Of a DNA stretch of 64,000 bases, positions 57,612 through 64,000 are shown piece after piece. A model generated the notes under the pieces. The model had not been told where the DNA came from. It did no database searches and saw only the letters and a program-made list of their open reading frames with translations. The stretch is from positions 124,001 through 188,000 of the forward strand of contig NZ_JASZYF010000002.1 of NCBI RefSeq assembly GCF_030317115.1, given 5' to 3'. Source of the stretch: Variovorax gracilis (GTDB lineage Bacteria; Pseudomonadota; Gammaproteobacteria; Burkholderiales; Burkholderiaceae_C). A program made the position numbers and the translations under genes. The stretch's first letter is position 1. Each line of letters begins with the position of its first letter.

Positions 57612-58828
57612 ATGTCCACCTCTGCGCCCTCGCTGTTCGCCCACGTCCCGCCGTATGCGGGCGACCCGATCCTGTCCTTGATGGAAACCTTCCAGAAGGA
57701 CGCGCGCCCCAACAAGGTCAGCCTGAGCATCGGCGTGTACTTCGACAACGAGGGCCGGCTGCCCGTGCTGCCCTCCGTTCGCGCGGCCGAAAGCGCTCTG
57801 CTCAACAACATCGGTCCGCGCCCCTACCTGCCGATCGAGGGCATGGCCGACTTTCGCTCGGCGGTGCAGCGCCTGTTGTTCGGCGCCGATGACGAGGCTG
57901 TCGCCAGCGGCCGTATCGCCACGCTGCAAACGCTGGGCGGCTCGGGCGGGCTGAAAGTGGGCGCCGATTTCCTGCACCGCTATTTCCCCGAGAGCGGCGT
58001 CTGGGTCAGTGATCCGACCTGGGAGAACCATCACGCCATCTTTGAAGGCGCAGGCCTTCAAGTGCAGACCTACCCCTACTACGACCCGGAGACCGGCGGC
58101 CTGCGCTTCGACGACATGCTGGCCACGCTGGGCACCTTGCCCCGCCGCAGCATCGTGCTGCTGCACGCGAGCTGCCACAACCCGACCGGGGTCGACCTGT
58201 CGACCGCCCAGTGGCGGGCCCTCATCCCGGTGCTGCGCGAACGCGACCTGATCCCCTTCGTGGACATCGCCTACCAGGGCTTCGGCGACGGCCTCGACGC
58301 GGACGCCTTCGCGGTGCGCGCCTTGGCGATGCTGGCCTGCAGTTCCTGGTCGCCAACTCGTTCTCCAAGAACTTCTCGATGTACGGCGAGCGATGCGGCG
58401 GCTTGAGCGTGGTGTGCGCCGATCGCGATGCAGCCGACGTGGTGCTGGGTCAGCTCAAGGCGACGGTGCGACGCAACTACTCCACGCCCCCGACGCACGG
58501 TGCGCGCGTGATCGCCCGCGTGCTGCAGGATCCCGTGCTGTTCGCGCAATGGTCGAACGAGACGGCCGAGATGCGCCTGCGCATCCGCGCGATGCGCGAG
58601 CGCCTGCATGCGGTGCTCAACGAAACCTTCCAGGGTCGGCGCAACTTCGACTACCTCGTCACCCAGCGTGGCATGTTCAGCTACACCGGCTTGAGCGAAG
58701 CGCAGGTGAACCGCTTGCGCGAGGAGCACGCGGTCTATCTCGTGCGCTCAGGCCGGATGTGCCTGTCGGGCCTGACCACCGGCAACGTGGACCACGTCGC
58801 GCGAGCCATGGCGGCCGTACTCGACTGA
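57612..58828 (+). pseudogene. Aromatic-amino-acid aminotransferase (TyrB family), broken by a one-base frameshift
   Basis: Class I PLP aminotransferase in two frames. The first part runs from ATG 57612: [35 protein letters not shown], and [11 protein letters not shown], the substrate/PLP region. Near 58326 the reading must move frame to continue [17 protein letters not shown], with the PLP lysine in SFSKNF, and the C-terminus up to 58828. Adding one base at ttggc/gatgct restores an unbroken protein of 405 residues, so a single base is missing. Without it the product stops at 58406, before most of the small domain. Either a real inactivating mutation or a sequencing error. RidA next door fits its role. 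Confidence 0.85.
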
Positions 58829-58829
58829 C

Positions 58830-59207
58830 ATGAAAGAAGTCATCGACACCGGCCTGCCGCCTCTCAAGCAACCCTTCTCCTGGGCCGTGAAGGCCTCGGG
58901 CAACCTGCTGTTCACCGCCCACGGCCCCGTGCGTGCCGATGGCAGCATCGACACCGGACCCATCGAGGATCAGGCGAGGCTCACTTTCGCCAATCTGCGC
59001 CAGGCCGTGCATTCAGCGGGCGGCAACCTGAATGACGTCACCCAGGTGTTGATCTACATGACCGACATCAAGGACATGCCGGCCATCGACGGCGTGTACC
59101 GCGAGTTCTTCGAGGCCCCCTATCCGAACCGCTCCAGCATGGGCGTGGCCGCCCTCGTGGTCACGGGCATGAAGATCGAGATCGTGGCTTACGCCGCGAT
59201 CCCGTAG
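58830..59207 (+). CDS. RidA-family enamine/imine deaminase
   Basis: A 125-residue Rid protein: NLLFTAHGPVRADGSIDTG, QARLTFANLRQAVHSAGGNL, VLIYMTDIKDMPAIDGVYRE, and the end YPNRSSMGVAALVV then KIEIVAYAAIP. The catalytic Arg is the one in PNRSS. RidA hydrolyses reactive enamine/imine intermediates released by PLP enzymes, so its place one base after the aminotransferase makes sense. The N-terminal half differs enough from RidA to suggest a Rid subfamily. Confidence 0.9.
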   Translation: MKEVIDTGLPPLKQPFSWAVKASGNLLFTAHGPVRADGSIDTGPIEDQARLTFANLRQAVHSAGGNLNDVTQVLIYMTDIKDMPAIDGVYREFFEAPYPNRSSMGVAALVVTGMKIEIVAYAAIP

Positions 59208-59229
59208 ATCTCCCAGGAAGGCGAAGGCT

Positions 59230-59592
59230 TCAGTTGGCCGGAGCGGGCGCAGGCACGGGCGTTTCGGTGCGCCGAATCTTGCCGCCGCCCTGCACGCTGC
59301 CCCTGATCTCGGTGTCGCCGGTGCCGCGCACGCGTTTCTCGCATGCAGCGCGTGCTTCAGGCGGTTGCCGCTGGCATCGCGCCAGCGCGTTCTCTTCATA
59401 GCCTCCGGTGCTGTTCAGCTTGCCTTGCTGCTTGGCTTGCCTGGCCGCCGCGGCTTCGCGCTTGCAGGCAGCCTGGTCCACTCGCGGGTCGTTGCACGCT
59501 GCCGCGTCATCGGCTGCCCACACACCGGCCGCTCCGGTCACTGCACCGGCCGCAAGCATCGCGTTCAAGAGCAAACGAAAGGTTCTGTTCAC
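59230..59592 (-). CDS. Small Cys-containing exported protein of unknown function
   Basis: A 120-residue protein with a clear signal peptide (LLLNAMLAAGAVTGAAGVWA). The mature part has four cysteines at regular spacing (AACNDPRVDQAACKREAAAA; LARCQRQPPEARAACEKRVR), probably two disulfides, then a Pro/Ala-rich tail. I recognise it only as a type of betaproteobacterial secreted protein without function. The GTG start at 59592 is preceded by AAAGGAG at seven bases, a strong ribosome site. It is a single-gene unit, convergent with RidA. Confidence 0.72.
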   Translation of the reverse strand: MNRTFRLLLNAMLAAGAVTGAAGVWAADDAAACNDPRVDQAACKREAAAARQAKQQGKLNSTGGYEENALARCQRQPPEARAACEKRVRGTGDTEIRGSVQGGGKIRRTETPVPAPAPAN

Positions 59593-59675
59593 GGTATCGC
59601 TCCTTTGGTAAAGAGTTGAGGCGAAAGACAGTCTGACGAGATTCGTTTCCGATGCCAAGCCAGTCGAACAGCGCC

Positions 59676-61046
59676 TCAGCGGCGCAGTCGGAGGTAGCGA
59701 AGCATGACGTTGGCCATGGTTCCGGCACGTTGGAAAACCGGCTCGAACAGTGCGTTGTAGACACCCGTTCCGATCACCGACCCGAGGCCGATCGCGACGA
59801 TCGAGAACAGTGTGGCCACGAAGTTCTCCACCCCCGCAAGACGATCGTTGCCGACGAGCTCGGCCATCCCGATCAGGCCCAGGGATCCGGGCACCAGCAG
59901 CCACAGTGCCGGCGTGAAGGTCACCATCGAAGGCGGACCACCCAGGCGGTACTGCACCATGTACGACGCCGGCGTGATCAGCATGGCGGCGAAGAAGCCG
60001 CTCATGTAGCCACCGAACGCCGCATTTCCGACCAGTTGGCCCGCCTGCGCGACGCACAGTAGCGCGAGCATCCACGGCAAGGTCCGGAGGCGCGCGGAGT
60101 AGTGGAGCACGTGTCCCACACCAAAGAGCAGCACTCCGAGCCAGGGCGCCCAGGCCCGCACCGCACCTTCCGGCCCGGGCGTGAGCAACTTGTCCGGCGG
60201 CAGGCCGACGATCGATGCGGCGGCCAGCATGCCCAGCACGAGAAACACGAGCTGCAGCAGGCCGGACACGAAGCGCGTGCCGCCCGAAACGATGTCGCCG
60301 TAGGCCAGCTCGACAGTCGCGATGGCGAGCGTGCCGCCGGGCAGGAAGGTCACCAGCGACGCGACGAGCACGTAGATCGGACTGGCCGCAAAGCCGTGCT
60401 GCGCCGCGAGCAGCGCCACCAGCGCGACAACGAAGGCCGCGACGGTCGGCAGCAGCGTCGTGATGATCCCGCGGTTGCGCGCGAGCACCTTGAGCACGCC
60501 GACCACCAGCCCGAAGAAGGCGGCTGCCCCCACTACGTCGGCGGCGGGGCGAAGCACCAGCGCGATCCCGACGGTGACCAGCACATGCCCGAGCACGCCC
60601 CACAGCAGCCCGAGACGGGGCTGCATCGCCAGGATGGCGTAGATGCGTTTCAGGCCCTCGGCAGGATCGATCGGTTCACGCTCTGCGTCACGCGCCAGCT
60701 CATAGGCCGCCTCGATCTGGTCGAATCGCAGCACGAGCCCCTGCTCGGCCGTGAACTCGATCTGCAGCGAATCTTCTTCGGCAAAATTGACGAATACCAC
60801 CGTTGGCAGTACGAGCGCATTGAAGTGTTCGATCTGGTAGACGCGAGCCATGCGCCGCAGCGATGTCTCGACCAGCCCCGCCGGCGCACCCGTGGCCAGC
60901 AGCAGGTGACCGAGGCGCAACAGGAAGCGCAGCAGATGCCGCCGCTCCGCCACCGAGCGCTCCCCGGCAACGCCCGTCGATGCGGCCGGTGGTGAGATCG
61001 TCGTCGGCTCGGAATCGGAACTCATGCCGAAACTGCTGCCTTCCAT
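59676..61046 (-). CDS. ThrE-family threonine/serine exporter-like membrane protein
   Basis: A 456-residue protein. The N-terminal half carries the ThrE domain (HLLRFLLRLGHLLLATGAPA; RMARVYQIEHFNALVLPTVV) followed by about ten helices in two blocks (LLWGVLGHVLVTVGIALVL; VAAFVVALVALLAAQ; TFLPGGTLAIATVELAYGDI; a late LVPGSLGLIGMAELV). ThrE proteins export Thr/Ser using the proton gradient. ATG 61046 is 21 bases beyond the yfeO stop; ATG 61025 is an alternative. The cytoplasmic start resembles ThrE/YjjP rather than a pure transporter. Confidence 0.85.
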   Translation of the reverse strand: MEGSSFGMSSDSEPTTISPPAASTGVAGERSVAERRHLLRFLLRLGHLLLATGAPAGLVETSLRRMARVYQIEHFNALVLPTVVFVNFAEEDSLQIEFTAEQGLVLRFDQIEAAYELARDAEREPIDPAEGLKRIYAILAMQPRLGLLWGVLGHVLVTVGIALVLRPAADVVGAAAFFGLVVGVLKVLARNRGIITTLLPTVAAFVVALVALLAAQHGFAASPIYVLVASLVTFLPGGTLAIATVELAYGDIVSGGTRFVSGLLQLVFLVLGMLAAASIVGLPPDKLLTPGPEGAVRAWAPWLGVLLFGVGHVLHYSARLRTLPWMLALLCVAQAGQLVGNAAFGGYMSGFFAAMLITPASYMVQYRLGGPPSMVTFTPALWLLVPGSLGLIGMAELVGNDRLAGVENFVATLFSIVAIGLGSVIGTGVYNALFEPVFQRAGTMANVMLRYLRLRR

Positions 61047-61066
61047 TGCCCTGGCGGGCTTTCGTT

Positions 61067-62326
61067 TCACGTGCCTTTCGTCGGCTCCGGCATCGCCTTG
61101 ATCTGCATCTCGGCACGTCCTGCGAGGGCGAGCCAGGCCGGCAGGATCGCCAGGCACAACAACGGCAGCAACTCGATGCCCGGGATCATGACCGCGCCCA
61201 TGAAAAGGCTCAACCACCCGTCGCGCGTGGCCACCAGCGTGAAGCCGAGCACGGCGCATGCAACGGTCAGCGCCATGGGCACCGCCGGAAATAGCTGATG
61301 AACCAGCAAGCCGAAGGCAACCCCCACGAAGACGAGCGGGAAGATGCGCCCGCCGCGAAAGCCGCAGGTCGCGGAAATCAGGACCGCGACGAGCTTGATG
61401 ACAACGATGAGCGCCAGCCCCGTGGCGTCGTACTGACTCGCCGTGGAGGCCAGCGTCTTCATCTCGCCCAGTCCCTTGAACATGGTGATCGGTCCGCCGA
61501 CCAGGCCCAGGATGCCGAGCAGGAAGCCGCCCAGCGTCAGCGCAAGCACGGGATGCTTGAGCGACAGGAAGAAGCGATGCAGCAGCGGAAACAGCCAGAC
61601 CGCCACCATCCCGATCACGACGGCAGCCAGCGCGACGAGCATGCCGGTCCCGATGTCCGCGATCGTGGGGTTGAGGTAGGGCGTTACCGCGAGCGAGAAG
61701 TCCAGTTCCTCGAACTGCGACATGGTGAGCGCGCCCGAGCCTGCGGCCACCAGGGGTGCGAAGAGCTGGTCCCAGACGGGCGCCTCCTTTTCCTTGTCCG
61801 ACGCGACCATCTCCGAGAACAGCAGTGCGGCCGCGACCGGCGTGCCGAACATCGCGCCGATCGTGCCGGCCGCAGCGAGCATGACCCACCCCTTCGCGGG
61901 CACGCGCGGCATCAGCTTGGCGCCGATCGCCACGGTGAGCCCCACGATGATCGCGATGATCGGGTTCTCGGGCCCGAGGCTCACCCCTCCGGCCAGCGCC
62001 AGGACGAGCGCCAACGCAAGGCCCGGCAGCACGACGATGGGCGTCGGAGGGCCGAACAGCGAGACCGTTGCCGGGTCCGGCCCGGCATGCCCCGGAGCGA
62101 AACGCACCACAAGGCCGACGGCCAGGCCGGTCAGCGTGAGCATGCCCAGAATCCACCACCACGTGGTGGCGGTTGCACCGAACTTCGGCGGCAGCACCTG
62201 CCAGAGAAAGTGCTGCAGCAGGTTGGCGGCCAGCACCACGACCAGCAGGACCAGGGCAGCAGCCACGCCGACCACGATCGCCGGAATCGCCAGCGCGACC
62301 ATCTTGCGGAAGCGAGGATCCATCAT
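61067..62326 (-). CDS. yfeO: ClC-type ion channel/transporter, YfeO family
   Basis: A 419-residue membrane protein. Its segments follow E. coli YfeO: LTLTGLAVGLVVRFAPGHAG, GGVSLGPENPI, GWVMLAAAGTIGAMFGTPVA, ILGLVGGPITMFKGL, SGFRGGRIFP-like GFRGGRIFPLVFVGVAFGL and TRDGWLSLFMGAVMIPG. The ClC GREGP selectivity motif is replaced by LGPENP, so ion selectivity may differ from the chloride channels; the gating Glu has shifted position. It starts a leftward run with the ThrE-like gene. Confidence 0.9.
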   Translation of the reverse strand: MMDPRFRKMVALAIPAIVVGVAAALVLLVVVLAANLLQHFLWQVLPPKFGATATTWWWILGMLTLTGLAVGLVVRFAPGHAGPDPATVSLFGPPTPIVVLPGLALALVLALAGGVSLGPENPIIAIIVGLTVAIGAKLMPRVPAKGWVMLAAAGTIGAMFGTPVAAALLFSEMVASDKEKEAPVWDQLFAPLVAAGSGALTMSQFEELDFSLAVTPYLNPTIADIGTGMLVALAAVVIGMVAVWLFPLLHRFFLSLKHPVLALTLGGFLLGILGLVGGPITMFKGLGEMKTLASTASQYDATGLALIVVIKLVAVLISATCGFRGGRIFPLVFVGVAFGLLVHQLFPAVPMALTVACAVLGFTLVATRDGWLSLFMGAVMIPGIELLPLLCLAILPAWLALAGRAEMQIKAMPEPTKGT

Positions 62327-62390
62327 TTCTTCATCACCGCCGTTTCGAAGTTGCTCGACATGTTGGATCTCTCGAAGCGTTGCCGGACCG

Positions 62391-62861
62391 TCAGCCGAAA
62401 GGCCCGCTACCGAACACCATGCTGGCGATCGCCAGCAAGCCGATGACCAGAAGCAGCAGTGCGACGATCAGGGTCAGGGAGACCGGAAACTGGCTTTCCG
62501 CATGAATGAGCCCCTGCGCCTTCAATGCCTGGCGTTCCCGGCGCAACCCGAACATGAAGAAGCAGTGATAGCCGATGCCGGAGATCAGCATCGCGATGCC
62601 CAGCAGCACCAGCGCAACGCCGAAATGACGGGCCGCGTCGCTGCTCTTGAGAACTTGCGCATCATGGAGCTTCTGGAACACCTGGAAGATGGTGAAGCCG
62701 AAGCCGATCAGCGATAGCGATGTACGGATCACCGACATCAACGTGCGATCGGCGCTCATGCGCGTGCGCTGGAACGACATGCCCGTCCTGCGCGACGACA
62801 GTTCGGTCGACATGCGTTCCGAATCCGACCCCGCTCCAATCCATGGTTTCTCGTCAGGCAT
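62391..62861 (-). CDS. DUF202 (YidH-like) membrane protein
   Basis: A 156-residue protein. The DUF202 mark is FQRTRMSADRTLMSVIRTSL in the cytoplasmic start, followed by three helices (SLIGFGFTIFQVFQ; GVALVLLGIAMLISGIGYHC; SLTLIVALLLLVIGLLAIA). About 35 hydrophilic residues precede the domain. Function of the family is unknown. It overlaps the marC stop by eight bases, so it is translated with that gene. Confidence 0.87.
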   Translation of the reverse strand: MPDEKPWIGAGSDSERMSTELSSRRTGMSFQRTRMSADRTLMSVIRTSLSLIGFGFTIFQVFQKLHDAQVLKSSDAARHFGVALVLLGIAMLISGIGYHCFFMFGLRRERQALKAQGLIHAESQFPVSLTLIVALLLLVIGLLAIASMVFGSGPFG

Positions 62862-63486
62862 TCATGACTCCCAGGTTGTGCAGTGCATAGAGGATGATGG
62901 TCACCGCGAGAGCCACCTGGAGCACGCCGAGCACAGCTCCCAGGATCTCGAGGACGATCGCCGTCGCGCCGCCCAGGATGCGGCGCGCAAAGAGCATGGC
63001 GAGAAGGTTCAGGACCATCACGCCGACCACAATGGCAAAGATCGTCAGCGCGCGTTCCACACTCGTGGTGTGCGCGAGAAGCACGATGACCGATGCGGTC
63101 CCGTAGGGCGTGACGACAGTCGGGAACGCGATGCGCATGGCCGCCGCCATCGGAGACCCCGGCAAGTGCGGAGGCGGCGTGGACGCCGGCGCGTACTGCT
63201 CCAGCACCAGGCGCATGCCCACGACGAAGAAGATCGCCCCTCCCGCGAGCAGGAGCGCTGGCGGCGAGATGGACCAACTCTGGAGAAGTGCCCGCCCCAC
63301 GAGGGCGCCTGCGATCACCGCGATCAGTGCGATCACGAACGTGCGCATCGCGATCTTCCTGCGCTCGATGTCGTCCAATTCGTGCGTGAGCTTGGCGAAG
63401 GGACCGATGACCTTCAACGGCCCGAGCATGACGAACATCAGCGTGAAGACGCTGCCCACCCCCAGGGAGAAGTTGGTGTCGTGCAT
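62854..63486 (-). CDS. MarC-family membrane protein
   Basis: A 210-residue membrane protein with six helices. MarC features: FTLMFVMLGPLKVIGPFAKL, ALLLAGGAIFFVVGMRLVLE, IAFPTVVTPYGTASVIVLLA and ILGAVLGVLQVALAVTIILY. MarC proteins are widespread, formerly thought to give multiple antibiotic resistance, and now have no established role. ATG 63486 follows the HAD gene's stop by eight bases. Confidence 0.88.
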   Translation of the reverse strand: MHDTNFSLGVGSVFTLMFVMLGPLKVIGPFAKLTHELDDIERRKIAMRTFVIALIAVIAGALVGRALLQSWSISPPALLLAGGAIFFVVGMRLVLEQYAPASTPPPHLPGSPMAAAMRIAFPTVVTPYGTASVIVLLAHTTSVERALTIFAIVVGVMVLNLLAMLFARRILGGATAIVLEILGAVLGVLQVALAVTIILYALHNLGVMNA

Positions 63487-63494
63487 GGGCAGTG

Positions 63495-64000
63495 CTACTT
63501 GTCGAACGGGAACACGCGGTTCCAGTCCCGCTTCATGTCGACCACGGTCCAGCCCTTGGCCGTTGCTTCGTCCAGCGCCTTGTCCAGCCTGCCGACATGC
63601 GAGTTGCGGTCGTACGCGTATTCGCGCTCGGCGTCCGTATGGTGGACGATCCCCATGAAGCTCGGGCCCACCCCCGCGGCCGTCCATTCGAGCATCTGCT
63701 GGTCACCGTCGGAATTACCGAACGCCAGGATCGGACGCCGGCCGATGAAACGCTGGATGCCGACCGGCTTGCCGGGGCCGTCGTCGACCAGGTCGATCTT
63801 GGCGAGCCGCATGAGCACCGGCTTGCCGTCGCTGCCCATGCGCAACGCGAGCTGCCCCGTCGAGCCGACCACCTGCTCCGGCGGGATGCCGTAGACCTTG
63901 CCGGTGAACACGCGCATGAACTCGACGCCCCCGCCGGAAACGATGAAGGTCTTGAAGCCGTTCTCTCTCAAGTACGCGAGGAGTTCGAGCATGGGCTGGT
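63495..64000 (-). CDS. HAD-superfamily phosphatase (phosphoserine-phosphatase-like), 5' end beyond window
   Basis: Only the C-terminal part (about 168 residues) is present; the frame is open to base 64000 (Gln-Pro before the Met at 63992), so the start lies beyond the window. HAD motif II is in KTFIVSGGGVEFM, motif III Lys is not clearly placed, and motif IV is AFGNSDGDQQMLEW. The family dephosphorylates small metabolites. Motif I Asp is off the window. It heads the leftward run with marC, DUF202, yfeO and ThrE-like genes. Confidence 0.8.
   Translation of the reverse strand, partial: QPMLELLAYLRENGFKTFIVSGGGVEFMRVFTGKVYGIPPEQVVGSTGQLALRMGSDGKPVLMRLAKIDLVDDGPGKPVGIQRFIGRRPILAFGNSDGDQQMLEWTAAGVGPSFMGIVHHTDAEREYAYDRNSHVGRLDKALDEATAKGWTVVDMKRDWNRVFPFDK

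Overview
The window is a 64 kb, G+C-rich stretch of chromosome from a betaproteobacterium. It is most likely a Comamonadaceae member close to Variovorax: xseB-ispA-dxs order, BPSS1780-family membrane protein, polA/DUF2782/thrB neighbourhood, many TRAP/ABC substrate-binding genes, an EgtB/SenA-like protein, and intergenic repeats encoding the recurrent 'RVFERSEFAR' peptide when translated. The taxon is inferred from gene content; no rRNA or other marker gene is present to settle it. Genes are densely packed, with no prophage, IS element, CRISPR array or replication origin.

Layout. 0-2.4 kb: tail of an AcoR-like regulator, a Leu/Ile/Val-type substrate-binding protein and a thioredoxin. 2.4-13.6 kb: a complete 2-aminoethylphosphonate (AEP) uptake and degradation locus. 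Leftward are a GntR regulator, phosphonoacetate hydrolase (phnA), phosphonoacetaldehyde dehydrogenase (phnY), a PhnZ-like HD oxygenase, an aminophosphonate oxidoreductase and an NTF2-like protein. Rightward are a binding protein, ATPase, fused permease and AEP transaminase (phnW). A palindrome sits between the two arms. 13.6-14.1 kb is gene-free and made of large nested inverted repeats. 14.1-16 kb: dadA and a divergent Lrp regulator. 16-21 kb: a tungstate transporter (tupBCA) with a ModA-like protein and a divergent ModE-type regulator. 21-26 kb: an EgtB/SenA-like protein and a TRAP transporter whose binding protein lies convergent to its permeases. 26-29.4 kb: dxs, ispA, xseB. 29.6-32.6 kb: Rieske oxygenase, DMT exporter, sulfurtransferase. 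32.6-35.7 kb: a zrg-like metal ABC system. 35.7-40.3 kb: acetyltransferase, M20 peptidase, dodecin, acidic protein, ZIP transporter, dienelactone hydrolase. 40.3-45.7 kb: an amino-acid racemase, glutamate/aspartate-type binding protein, second D-amino-acid dehydrogenase, LysR regulator and second M20 peptidase, with a pair of 21-bp LysR boxes in the divergent promoter. 45.8-54.7 kb: polA, DUF2782, thrB, BPSS1780 protein, uvrD-type helicase, guaC. 54.7-59.6 kb: hydrolase, tRNA-Ala(CGC), an orphan STING-domain membrane protein, Lrp regulator, a frameshifted aromatic aminotransferase, RidA. 59.7-64 kb: ThrE-like exporter, YfeO-type ClC protein, DUF202, MarC and the end of a HAD phosphatase.

The most unusual item is the gene at 55923-57020, directly downstream of tRNA-Ala. 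It carries two predicted membrane helices followed by what reads as a bacterial STING cyclic-dinucleotide-binding domain, with the aromatic/Asn helix motif and the Asp-Phe-Pro-Thr-Thr motif in the right order and spacing. No CD-NTase or other CBASS gene is next to it, and its base composition is lower in G+C than its neighbours. Other points worth following are a six-copy dispersed intergenic repeat, the nested inverted repeats at 13.6-14.1 kb, an EgtB-like protein with an iron-ligand His replaced by Arg, and a single-base frameshift in the aminotransferase gene.
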